8,059 nucleotides of DNA from Bacteroidota bacterium (GCA_022564455.1 JADFLK010000086.1:1-8059); one strand, 5' to 3'. Shown: positions 1 through 5,963, counted from the stretch's first letter. Notes: a model not told the origin generated them from the letters alone. Numbers and translations: made by a program.

Positions 1-647
1 AAGTTGGGTCGGATCCGGGTTCTATTGATGTCAACGTGATTCATGGGATTACCGATACGCTAATGTCCGATGTCGAATGGACCGTAATTCTCGCCGACGA
101 CATTGCCTACGGCGAAAGCACGGATTATGTCACATTCATACCTGATGGAGAATTCATTCTTGTTGACCCACGTCCAGCGACCGTGATTGCTTATAACCCT
201 CCTCCGTTCGATCCGGGCGATGTGATTACGCTGTTGCTTTCTGGTTTCCAGGATTCTGTCGGCAATCAGAATGGCCCCTTTTTTAGTGTTCTCGCTGTAT
301 TTCCTGATGGCCAATCGATAGAGTTGGTTCCTTTTCCGGTTTCAACAGAACCTGACGAATCCCTTCCTGACACCTTCTCCCTCCGCGGCAACTACCCCAA
401 CCCGTTCAATCCCTCAACGACCATCTCGTTCGACCTGGCCTCGCCCGCCGGCGTGAGTATCGAGGTTTTTGATGTGTTTGGGCGCAGAGTGTTGGCAACG
501 GGCGTATCTCCTTTCTCTGCGGGAGTCGGTCAGGAGTTCCAGGTGGATGCGAGTTCGCTGCCCTCGGGGACGTATCTGTACCGTGTGCTCGCCGAGATGA
601 ATGGTGTGGTTCGGATCCAAACGGGGAGGATGACACTTCTGAAGTGA
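1..647 (+). CDS. Secreted DUF4397-domain protein with T9SS type A sorting domain (5' truncated)
   Basis: The frame is open to the left edge, so the start lies outside the window; 214 residues are visible, read from base 3. About the first 110 residues resemble a DUF4397 domain: an early VNVIHG, then LADDIAYGE, and the family-like ending NQNGPFFSVLAVFPDG. A short acidic linker (STEPDESLPDTF) leads into a C-terminal domain of about 85 residues. That domain carries NYPNPFNPSTTI (base 390 onward), IEVFDVFGRRV, a DASSLPSGTYLYRV strand and a final GRMTLLK, the classic type A T9SS sorting tail. By family knowledge such proteins cross the inner membrane by Sec and the outer membrane by T9SS, after which the tail is removed. 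DUF4397 has no defined biochemical role. The DUF4397 half is visibly more AT-rich than the tail. The stop codon is TGA. I am sure of the sorting tail and fairly sure of DUF4397. Confidence 0.93.
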   Translation, partial: VGSDPGSIDVNVIHGITDTLMSDVEWTVILADDIAYGESTDYVTFIPDGEFILVDPRPATVIAYNPPPFDPGDVITLLLSGFQDSVGNQNGPFFSVLAVFPDGQSIELVPFPVSTEPDESLPDTFSLRGNYPNPFNPSTTISFDLASPAGVSIEVFDVFGRRVLATGVSPFSAGVGQEFQVDASSLPSGTYLYRVLAEMNGVVRIQTGRMTLLK

Positions 648-667
648 TTTCGGCATCGCCGGAATCA
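645..667 (+). terminator. Hairpin overlapping the stop codon, possible transcript 3' end
   Basis: A 10-bp stem, TGATTTCGGC (645-654) with GCCGGAATCA (658-667), closes on a 3-nt loop ATC and includes one G-U pair. It starts at the TGA stop of the T9SS-tailed gene. No T-run follows, so it is not a textbook intrinsic terminator. It could be a weak terminator or a 3'-end stabilising structure. About 215 bp of apparently non-coding sequence follow before the next gene. Confidence 0.35.
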
Positions 668-883
668 TCCTGAGGAGCGTGCGACATGGTTTGATGTTTC
701 GCCGAGACGGCCGTGATGGATGGATGTCGTTCTCTGGGCTTTCCTCTTCGTTCTTCGGGGAGCAGAGATCTGCCTCCGTCTTCTGGCGCGGTGCGCTCGG
801 AGAGCACGCCCTACCTCCGTTCTCCATCTTCTGAACACCTATCTTCAGCGGCCTTTCGTCCACCACGCCACAGACACCCACCC

Positions 884-1702
884 ATGGACATCTTCCTCCT
901 CCTGGCGGCCGGCGCTGTGGGCGGCTTCATCGCGGGCCTCGTGGGTGTCGGGGGTGGCATCATCTTCGGCCCCGTGCTTTTCTTCTGGTTCCAGTCGCAG
1001 GGCATTCAGGACCCGGTTCTCACTCCGCTGACACTCGGGTCTAGCCTGCTCGCAACGTTTTTGGCCGCTCTCTCCGGGGCCATCGCGCAGCACCGCAAAA
1101 AGGCCATCGACTGGAGGACGGCGGGTATCGCGGGCGGCTTTGCGGCAGTTGTCGTGACCGTACTTTCCCTTTATGTGACGATACAACCGTGGTACAGCAA
1201 GGAGGAGTTTCAAGTGGTGCTGGGCGTTGTGCTGGTCGCTGTAGTAGTGCGGACGCTCCTGAAAAAGGACAGCCACGGCAACTCTCTTTCCATGGACGGC
1301 GCGCGCAGGAACGTGGGCTTCCTCGCGCTCATCGGCGCGGGCGCCGGGGCCGTTGCCGCGGCAGCGGGCGTGGGCGGCGGCGTCATCATGGTGCCGGCTT
1401 TCAACGGGCTCGTGCGCCTGCCACTGAAGGTCGCGGCGGGCACCTCTACAGCGGCCATCACCATTATCGCCCTGACGGGTGTGCTCGTGTTTGCTCTGCG
1501 TGGCCTTGGCGCCGACGTGCCCCCAACGGCCTCGGGCTACGTAGACATCCAGAATGCCCTGCTGCTGGGCGCTCCCGCCATGCTGACAGCACGCATTGGT
1601 GTATCTGTCGCGCACAGGATCAACGTCCGGTGGGTGCGCTACAGCTTTGCCGCTTTCGCTGCGGCCGTCGCAGCGAAGCTTATTTGGAGCACACTAGGTT
1701 AA
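884..1702 (+). CDS. TauE/SafE family sulfite/anion exporter permease
   Basis: This is a 272-residue, very hydrophobic inner-membrane protein with about eight transmembrane segments. It has the internal duplication expected of TauE/SafE permeases. The glycine-rich motif GFIAGLVGVGGGII (residues 14-27) is echoed in the second half by GAVAAAAGVGGGVIM (155-169). Each is followed by a short proline-containing segment and a TLGSSL or GTSTAAI helix start. A polar loop (about 126-145, with KKDSHGN) separates the halves. Family members export sulfite, sulfoacetate or other organosulfur anions, but the substrate cannot be read here and no sulfur-metabolism gene is adjacent. The frame is open upstream to 713. 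I chose ATG 884 because MDIFLLLAAGAVGG gives a normal first membrane helix, whereas the upstream stretch is Ser/Pro/Arg-rich and non-membrane. No Shine-Dalgarno is visible. It converges on the dodecin gene with 25 bp between stops. Confidence 0.88.
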   Translation: MDIFLLLAAGAVGGFIAGLVGVGGGIIFGPVLFFWFQSQGIQDPVLTPLTLGSSLLATFLAALSGAIAQHRKKAIDWRTAGIAGGFAAVVVTVLSLYVTIQPWYSKEEFQVVLGVVLVAVVVRTLLKKDSHGNSLSMDGARRNVGFLALIGAGAGAVAAAAGVGGGVIMVPAFNGLVRLPLKVAAGTSTAAITIIALTGVLVFALRGLGADVPPTASGYVDIQNALLLGAPAMLTARIGVSVAHRINVRWVRYSFAAFAAAVAAKLIWSTLG

Positions 1703-1715
1703 GCGGCAAAGCTGC

Positions 1716-1725
1716 CCTGGCCAGG
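1716..1725. repeat. 10-bp perfect palindrome between convergent genes
   Basis: CCTGGCCAGG lies in the 25-bp spacer between the stop codons of the TauE/SafE permease and dodecin. A small GGCA-AAGC-TGCC stem-loop sits just before it. A symmetrical element here could help end transcription from both sides, but there is no T-run on either strand and a 10-bp palindrome can occur by chance. Confidence 0.25.
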
Positions 1726-1727
1726 AA

Positions 1728-1943
1728 TCAACCGGCACCGTCTGGGCCGACAACGAAGGTGACCTTGCAGTGCGTGCGGTAGATAAAGCTGCCGTCGTCC
1801 TGCACGACCATCTCGAAAGACTCAACCCACACGTGCTTGACGTTATTGACGGTGCGGCTAACCTCCGTGATGGCGGCCTGGGCAGCCTCACTGAATCCAG
1901 CGGTTGACTGAGAGGAAACCTCGATGGTTTTGGCGATGGACAT
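1728..1943 (-). CDS. Dodecin family flavin-binding protein
   Basis: The product is 71 residues long, the usual dodecin length. The family pattern is clear: strand MSIAKTIEVSSQST, helix GFSEAAQAAITEVSRTVNNV, then two strands, VWVESFEMVVQDDG and FIYRTHCKVTFVV. Dodecins assemble into hollow 12-subunit cytoplasmic spheres that bind flavins such as FMN or riboflavin and buffer free flavin. Trp39 lies in HVWV, where many bacterial dodecins have GAWV, and is the likely flavin-stacking residue; that assignment is an alignment from memory. The frame continues upstream to 2018, but ATG 1943 gives the canonical MS-AK-EV start, and the extra residues would be foreign to the family. It is the only minus-strand gene in the window, convergent with the permease and divergent from the arsenite methyltransferase. 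The TGA stop leaves a short GPDGAG tail after the last strand. Confidence 0.93.
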   Translation of the reverse strand: MSIAKTIEVSSQSTAGFSEAAQAAITEVSRTVNNVKHVWVESFEMVVQDDGSFIYRTHCKVTFVVGPDGAG

Positions 1944-2122
1944 GGATCTTGGGAAGTAAAGTGAGAAAGGGACCGGCTTTTTGCCGTCGGCTTGGATAGT
2001 ACGAAATGCCGGTGACATCTACTGTTGCCTCTTTGCAAGCGGGAGAAAGTGTGAGTGAAACGTGATTGCCAAAGGCGCACTACGCACGTAGCATCGGCAT
2101 CCACACGATTCCCATACTGTTG
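1944..2122. promoter_or_regulatory. Divergent intergenic region between dodecin and arsM
   Basis: These 179 bp must hold the promoters of two divergent genes if both are independently transcribed. I see no convincing sigma70 or Bacteroidota-type (TAnnTTTG) promoter. The only structures noted are a 6-bp inverted repeat, ACCGGC (1972-1977) with GCCGGT (2008-2013), and a weak CGGC-TTTTT-GCCG hairpin. Neither is strong enough to call an operator. No ArsR gene or obvious ArsR box is visible. Confidence 0.3.
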
Positions 2123-3187
2123 ATGAACGTTTTGACGGCGCCGGAAAGCGCAACCCACGAGCAGGTGCGCGATTACTACGGCCGCAAACTCACGTCCTCC
2201 GCCGACCTGAAAACCAGCGCGTGCTGCACGGAGGAAGCCATTCCCCAGCACCACAAGCCCATCCTGGCCTTGATTGCCGACGAAGTGCTGGCTCGCTTTT
2301 ATGGGTGTGGCTCGCCGATACCTCCGGCATTGGAAGGCTGCACCGTGCTCGATCTTGGCTGTGGAACCGGCCGCGATGTGTATGTGGCTGCCGCGCTCGT
2401 CGGGGAGCGAGGTCGGGTGATTGGTGTGGATATGACCGAGGAGCAGCTCGCCGTAGCTGTGCACTACGAGGCAGAACACGCCGAGAAGTTTGGATACGCC
2501 GAGCCGAATACCAGCTTCCGGCTCGGCGCCATCGAAGATTTGGGCGCGGTGGACATAGAAGATGAGAGCGTGGATGTGGTGATCTCCAACTGCGTAATCA
2601 ACCTGTCGCCGGACAAGGAGGCCGTCTTCCGGGAGATCTTCCGTGTGCTCAAACCCGGTGGCGAGTTGTATTTCTCCGATGTGTTCTGCGACCGGAGGCT
2701 TTCGGAGGAAGTAAAGAGCGACTCTGTGTTGCGAGGCGAATGCCTCGGTGGCGCGATGTACGACGAGGACTTTCGCCGCCTGCTGCTCAACCTCGGCTGC
2801 CCTGACTACCGCGTGGTGATGCAACACGAAATCGTCGCCGAGGACCCCTCGTTGAAAGCGAAGCTCGGGAATGCCCGGTTCACCTCAAAAACGATCCGTG
2901 CATTCAAGTTGGATTCACTGGAGGATCGCTGCGAGGACTTTGGGCAGGTGGCGTATTACCTCGGAGGACTCGAGGGTGCGGAGGACGCCTTTGCCCTGGA
3001 TGACCACCACCTGTTTGAAAAGGATCGTCCGCTGCTGGTCTGCGGCAACTCCGCCGCGATGATTGAGGAAACGCGTTATGGCGCGTACTTCAACGTCATC
3101 GGTGGCCGCAGCACGCACTACGGGCTGTTCGATGGCTGCGTGGAAGACTCGGCCAGCGAAACGGCAGGAACGGGGAGTTGCTGCTAA
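2123..3187 (+). CDS. arsM: Arsenite S-adenosylmethionine methyltransferase (ArsM/AS3MT type)
   Basis: This 354-residue cytosolic enzyme is predicted to transfer methyl groups from S-adenosylmethionine to As(III), giving methylated arsenicals. The Rossmann fold shows motif I VLDLGCGTGRD (75-85), the acidic strand VIGVDMT ending near residue 105, and VISNCVINLSPDK (153-165). Cysteines 62 (FYGCG), 157 (SNCVINL) and 207 (GECLGGA) match the three As(III)-ligating cysteines of the AS3MT family. Their spacing of 95 and 50 residues equals that of human AS3MT Cys61, Cys156 and Cys206 as I recall it. Cys34-Cys35 (TSACCTEE) match the extra N-terminal cysteine. A C-terminal domain (LDDHHLFEKDRPLLVCGN, then HYGLFDGC) and a final SCC follow. 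An alternative TTG start exists at 2066. ATG 2123 is preferred because MNVLTAPESATHEQVRDYYG is family-like and the upstream residues are not. No arsR, arsB/acr3 or arsC is in the window, so it looks like a stand-alone arsenic gene. Confidence 0.94.
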   Translation: MNVLTAPESATHEQVRDYYGRKLTSSADLKTSACCTEEAIPQHHKPILALIADEVLARFYGCGSPIPPALEGCTVLDLGCGTGRDVYVAAALVGERGRVIGVDMTEEQLAVAVHYEAEHAEKFGYAEPNTSFRLGAIEDLGAVDIEDESVDVVISNCVINLSPDKEAVFREIFRVLKPGGELYFSDVFCDRRLSEEVKSDSVLRGECLGGAMYDEDFRRLLLNLGCPDYRVVMQHEIVAEDPSLKAKLGNARFTSKTIRAFKLDSLEDRCEDFGQVAYYLGGLEGAEDAFALDDHHLFEKDRPLLVCGNSAAMIEETRYGAYFNVIGGRSTHYGLFDGCVEDSASETAGTGSCC

Positions 3188-3369
3188 CAGGCAGGTGCAA
3201 ATGTGAGACTCTGTCGCTGGAAGTAGAGCAGACTGGCGAGACGTCCGGGCAATGGGCCACCACGTTACGGCGTTAACGGTGAAGCGTCTTTTCAAAAACT
3301 ACGCCGCTGGCCCTCCCGTAGAGGATGTAGCCTGCGTACGTTTGCACGCTGTACCGCATTCTCGATCCC

Positions 3370-4545
3370 ATGAAAAAAGTAGCCCTCCTCCTCGCCCTTC
3401 TCCTTGTCGGATGTGAACAGCCTGCGCAGTCGCAGAATCAAGCACAGAATCAGGCGCAGAATCAAGCCACGGTTCCTCCGGCGCAGAACGTGCAGCCGGG
3501 CGCGTTGAATGGCGTGGAAGACAGGCTGGACGTCAGTCGCCGGACAGCCATCACGCGGGCGGTAGAAGCCGTGGCTCCGGCTGTCGTTTCCATCAACGTG
3601 ATTGAAGTGCGGCAGGTGCGCTATCGTGATCCGTTTGCCGGCGATCCGTTCTTCGAGCGCTTCTTTGGTCGGCGTCCCGACCGCGTATTTCAACAACAGG
3701 TGCAGGGCGTAGGCTCGGGCTTTGTGATCTCGCCGGACGGCTACATTGTCACCAACGACCACGTGGCAGGCAACGCGACGAAGATCACGGTGGCCTTTCC
3801 GGACGGCTCGCAGCGGGAGGGCGTGTTGATCGGCTCGGACCCCGAAACCGACATCGCGCTCATCAAAGTGGACGCCGAGTCGCCGCTTCCCTTCCTCGCG
3901 TTTGACGACAGCCACGACGCCATCGTAGGCGAATGGGCCGTCGCGCTGGGCAACCCGTTCGGGCTGTTCGAGGCCGCCGAACCCACCGTAACCGTGGGCG
4001 TGGTGAGCGCTATCGGCCGCAATTTTGCGCCGCAGGAAGGCCGTGTTTTCCGCGACATGATCCAGACCGACGCCGCGATCAATCAGGGGAACTCAGGCGG
4101 GCCGCTCGTGAACGCGCTGGGCAAGGTGATGGGGATGAATACCTTTATCTACTCACGTTCGGGAGGCTCGGTGGGCCTCGGCTTTGCCGTCCCGGCCTGG
4201 CGGGTGGAGAGCGTGGCCAACGAGTTGAGAGTGCATGGCATTGTGGACCGCACTTTTGAAACCGGCCTGAATGTACAGCCCATCAGCGATCGCCTCGCCG
4301 AAGTACTCAATCTCCCCGAAGCCCGCGGGCTCATCGTGCAGAGCGTGGAACCGCGGTCCGCCGCCGAGGCTGCCGGATTCAGGCCGTACGACGTGGTTGT
4401 CGCCATCAACGGCGAAGACGTGTCCTCCAATGCCGATGTCCGCCAACGCCTGATTGACTACCGGGCCGGCGATACGGTAATCGTCACCATAGTGAGGGAC
4501 GGGCGGACATTCGACGTGCCGCTTCTTTTGGCCGAGCGAGAGTGA
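3370..4545 (+). CDS. htrA: HtrA/Deg-type serine protease, lipoprotein with one PDZ domain
   Basis: This 391-residue envelope protease degrades or refolds damaged exported proteins. It starts with a lipoprotein signal, MKKVALLLALLLVGC, with lipobox LVGC at Cys15, the only cysteine I see. Glu follows, not the Asp that signals inner-membrane retention in enterobacteria. Residues 16-60 form a Gln/Asn/Ala-rich linker. The trypsin-like domain has His131 (TNDHVAG), Asp161 (ETDIALIKV) and Ser242 (QGNSGGPL), a complete triad, plus the HtrA-type GSGFVISPDGYIVTN. One PDZ domain covers about 297-388 (RGLIVQSVEPRSAAEAAGF, DVVVAINGEDV). DegP has two PDZ domains; DegS has one and a membrane anchor, so the architecture is nearer to DegS, but homologous function is not implied. 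The preceding 182 bp show no gene and no clear promoter. The start is unambiguous because the signal peptide begins exactly at this ATG. Confidence 0.97.
   Translation: MKKVALLLALLLVGCEQPAQSQNQAQNQAQNQATVPPAQNVQPGALNGVEDRLDVSRRTAITRAVEAVAPAVVSINVIEVRQVRYRDPFAGDPFFERFFGRRPDRVFQQQVQGVGSGFVISPDGYIVTNDHVAGNATKITVAFPDGSQREGVLIGSDPETDIALIKVDAESPLPFLAFDDSHDAIVGEWAVALGNPFGLFEAAEPTVTVGVVSAIGRNFAPQEGRVFRDMIQTDAAINQGNSGGPLVNALGKVMGMNTFIYSRSGGSVGLGFAVPAWRVESVANELRVHGIVDRTFETGLNVQPISDRLAEVLNLPEARGLIVQSVEPRSAAEAAGFRPYDVVVAINGEDVSSNADVRQRLIDYRAGDTVIVTIVRDGRTFDVPLLLAERE
3433..3468 (+). repeat. Three in-frame 12-bp repeats encoding QNQA in the HtrA linker
   Basis: Three tandem 12-bp units, CAGAATCAAGCA, CAGAATCAGGCG and CAGAATCAAGCC, encode QNQA three times (residues 22-33), just after the lipidated cysteine. 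The changes between units are all at third codon positions and silent. The tract is a flexible spacer between the membrane anchor and the protease domain, and its unit size would let linker length change without breaking the frame. Confidence 0.9.
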
Positions 4546-4616
4546 GGTTTCTTTGTGTGTGACAGGTTGAGGGGTTGAGAGGGAAAGGCGCGCGCGCTCG
4601 TCGAGCCTGCTGGATG

Positions 4617-4693
4617 GAGGATTGAGGACGAAAGACAGAGGTCAGGAAGCAGAGGCCAGGAAGCAGGGGTCAGGAATCGGGGGTGGGAGGTGC
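4617..4693 (+). repeat. Degenerate heptanucleotide tandem array (11 units, purine-rich)
   Basis: Eleven consecutive 7-bp units run without a gap: GAGGATT, GAGGACG, AAAGACA, GAGGTCA, GGAAGCA, GAGGCCA, GGAAGCA, GGGGTCA, GGAATCG, GGGGTGG, GAGGTGC. The core is close to a 14-bp double unit, GRGGYCA plus GGAAGCA. The organisation resembles the short tandemly repeated repetitive (STRR) heptamers described in cyanobacteria. It lies in non-coding sequence after the HtrA gene. A frame that starts in it at 4622 is open into the next gene, but its Arg/Gln/Gly-rich translation looks spurious. A 10-base alternating GC tract (4588-4597) lies just upstream. Confidence 0.8.
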
Positions 4694-4702
4694 CTGCCCG
4701 AT

Positions 4703-4737
4703 CTTCAATTTGCAACCTTCAGATCTGCAACCTGCCA
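4703..4737 (+). repeat. Second degenerate heptamer array (TTCAA/TGCAA family)
   Basis: Related short words TTCAA (4704), TGCAA (4711), TTCAG (4718), TGCAA (4726) and TGCCA (4733) recur at steps of 7, 7, 8 and 7 bp. This is a different word family from the purine-rich array that ends ten bases earlier. A further word, CGAAGAAC, occurs at 4747 and 4761, exactly 14 bp apart. Together they indicate several adjoining families of 7-bp-periodic sequence rather than one array. No coding role is supported. Confidence 0.6.
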
Positions 4738-4776
4738 TCCCAAGTCCGAAGAACAAAGCACGAAGAACAGCTTCTG

Positions 4777-4839
4777 CCTTTACCCTTCTCGTTTTCCCCT
4801 TTACCCTTCCGTTCTCCCTCTCACCCTCTCACCCTCTCA
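4777..4839 (+). repeat. Pyrimidine-rich repeats ending in three perfect CCCTCTCA octamers
   Basis: TTTACCCTT occurs at 4779 and 4800, 21 bp (three heptamers) apart, in a C/T-rich tract. This is followed by three identical octamers CCCTCTCA at 4816, 4824 and 4832. The tract ends five bases before the GTG start of the next gene, so it occupies the leader of that gene. The strand bias is opposite to that of the purine-rich array upstream. The 9-mer TGAGAGGGA at 4576-4584 is the exact reverse complement of TCCCTCTCA at 4815-4823. Confidence 0.75.
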
Positions 4840-4843
4840 GACA

Positions 4844-5923
4844 GTGCAAAAGAGGACGTTTCCGAGCATTACGCCAACACTTTTCCTCTCATTCTTTCTC
4901 CCTTTCTCCCTTTTTCAAACCGCCTGCCTCCCATCCAGCCAGCGGCAGAACACCCACGAACTGACGCCGGGCGACTCGCTGTCGCGCGAGATTGCGGCCG
5001 CGGCACCGGTTGATTCATTGCAACTGGTTTCCGTCATCTACGGAACGGAAGAATCGCCGATGGAGCTTCCCACGTCCCTGGTGTGGCTCCCTGATTCTCT
5101 CGGAGGCAAAATGTACGTGGTAGATACGCGGCGTGGAAGCCTGCATGTTATTGGCCGCGACGCCGGCTACGAGGAGGAGTGGCAGCCGGAAGGGCTTGAG
5201 TACCCTTATGTCGCCGGTGTGCGCGGAGACACGCTGGTCCTGCTGAACCGGGGCCACAACAGGCTGGACTTCATTTGGGAGGCGGAGATCATACGGAGCG
5301 TGCTGTTGCGAGAAGAGGAGATTTCGTCCGCTCTCGTTACGGATTCGGCCATCTTCGTAAAGCGTTCCGACGAGAACGCAATCCGCCTGCTCAGGGTATC
5401 GGAGAGTGGAGAAACGCAAGCGAGTTACGAATTACCTGGACCATACTGGCGCCACATCGGGTTCCTCCGGGCGTGGGGCGATTCGCTGCTGTCGCTTTCG
5501 GGCTTCCGGCCGGTGGTCGATGTGCTCTCGATGGATGCACCGGATGGTACGATCTCCAATTCGATGGCGCTCGTGGGGTTCGACTCGCCTCAACTCGTCC
5601 GCTCTAACCAGTACATGCTAGGTGAGGTGGACCAGCCGCCGCTACTGGTTAGTTCGGTTGCTCCGTTCGGAGATAACCTCTACGTTCTCAACATCCGCGC
5701 CGATGGCATCCGCATCGACGTGTACGGGCGCGAGGGCCGGATCGAGCGTGCATTGGTGTACCTGGACGTCGAGGCCCTGCCCAACGCTTTCCCGGTGGAC
5801 ATCGCCGTCCGGCAAGATGGCGCTGGACTCCTGTTCGCTCTGGTGATGCAAAACCCGGGCGGACTCCTCAACGACCCCAGCGGGTATATACTGATGCTGC
5901 GGTGGGATCGGCCATCCGCCTGA
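4844..5923 (+). CDS. Exported beta-propeller-like protein, probable lipoprotein, function unknown
   Basis: With GTG 4844 as start the product is 359 residues and begins with a good export signal: basic MQKR, hydrophobic LFLSFFLPFSLF (13-24), then QTAC. Cys28 is the only cysteine I see, which favours lipidation, although Gln at -3 is a poor lipobox residue. The mature part looks all-beta, with repeated short strands and turns: LVWLPDSLGGKMYVVD, then RGSLHVIGRDAGY (76-109), GDTLVLLNRGHNRLDFIW (128-145), SAIFVKRSDENAIRLLRVS (168-186), GDNLYVLNIRADGIRIDVYG (276-295) and PVDIAVRQDGAG (317-328). This suggests a six-bladed or TolB-like propeller; the fold is inferred from pattern, not recognised by family. 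The frame stays open upstream to 4622, but that part is translated repeat DNA. Residues 17-24 of the signal peptide are themselves encoded by octamer repeats. The potassium channel gene starts 40 bp downstream, so co-transcription is plausible. Confidence 0.75.
   Translation: MQKRTFPSITPTLFLSFFLPFSLFQTACLPSSQRQNTHELTPGDSLSREIAAAAPVDSLQLVSVIYGTEESPMELPTSLVWLPDSLGGKMYVVDTRRGSLHVIGRDAGYEEEWQPEGLEYPYVAGVRGDTLVLLNRGHNRLDFIWEAEIIRSVLLREEEISSALVTDSAIFVKRSDENAIRLLRVSESGETQASYELPGPYWRHIGFLRAWGDSLLSLSGFRPVVDVLSMDAPDGTISNSMALVGFDSPQLVRSNQYMLGEVDQPPLLVSSVAPFGDNLYVLNIRADGIRIDVYGREGRIERALVYLDVEALPNAFPVDIAVRQDGAGLLFALVMQNPGGLLNDPSGYILMLRWDRPSA
4895..4910 (+). repeat. Two perfect TTTCTCCC octamers inside the signal-peptide codons
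   Basis: TTTCTCCC at 4895-4902 is repeated at 4903-4910 and followed by TTTTT. The tract is read as the hydrophobic core FLPFSLF of the propeller-like protein. It belongs in style to the C/T-rich octamers just upstream of the start codon. Eight-base units do not preserve the reading frame, so a change of one unit would shift the frame or move the usable start. Confidence 0.75.
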
Positions 5924-5963
5924 ACTCCCAAACGGCTATTTTCGGGCGACAAACCAAGAAGCC

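Noticed and set aside
713..883. N-terminal extension of the TauE/SafE permease
   Set aside because: The 57 extra codons encode a Ser/Pro/Arg-rich stretch unlike the family, while ATG 884 gives a normal first membrane helix.
845..1615. Minus-strand open frame of 256 codons opposite the TauE/SafE gene
   Set aside because: The translation is rich in His, Arg, Ala and Gln without hydrophobic core or motif, as expected for the antisense of GC-rich membrane-protein codons.
1972..2013. ACCGGC/GCCGGT inverted repeat as an operator between dodecin and arsM
   Set aside because: Six-base arms about 30 bp apart are expected by chance in GC-rich DNA, and no regulator gene is nearby.
1944..2018. N-terminal extension of dodecin by 25 codons
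   Set aside because: Dodecins are about 65-75 residues and begin with the strand seen from Met at 1943; the extra residues match nothing in the family.
1694..2827. Long minus-strand open frame of 377 codons
   Set aside because: It crosses the dodecin gene and half of arsM in another frame, has a His/Arg-rich composition with no recognisable domain, and its N-terminal part is simply antisense to a well-recognised methyltransferase.
3188..3369. Possible small gene or promoter between arsM and htrA
   Set aside because: I found no convincing short coding frame and no recognisable -35/-10 pair. An 8-bp CGTTAACG palindrome inside it is too short to interpret.
4617..4693. CRISPR array
   Set aside because: The units are 7 bp and contiguous, with no 25-40 bp repeats separated by unique spacers.
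4622..4843. N-terminal extension of the propeller-like gene from an upstream start at 4622
   Set aside because: These 74 codons are translated degenerate repeats with no domain, and using them would bury the signal peptide that starts at GTG 4844 in the interior of the protein.
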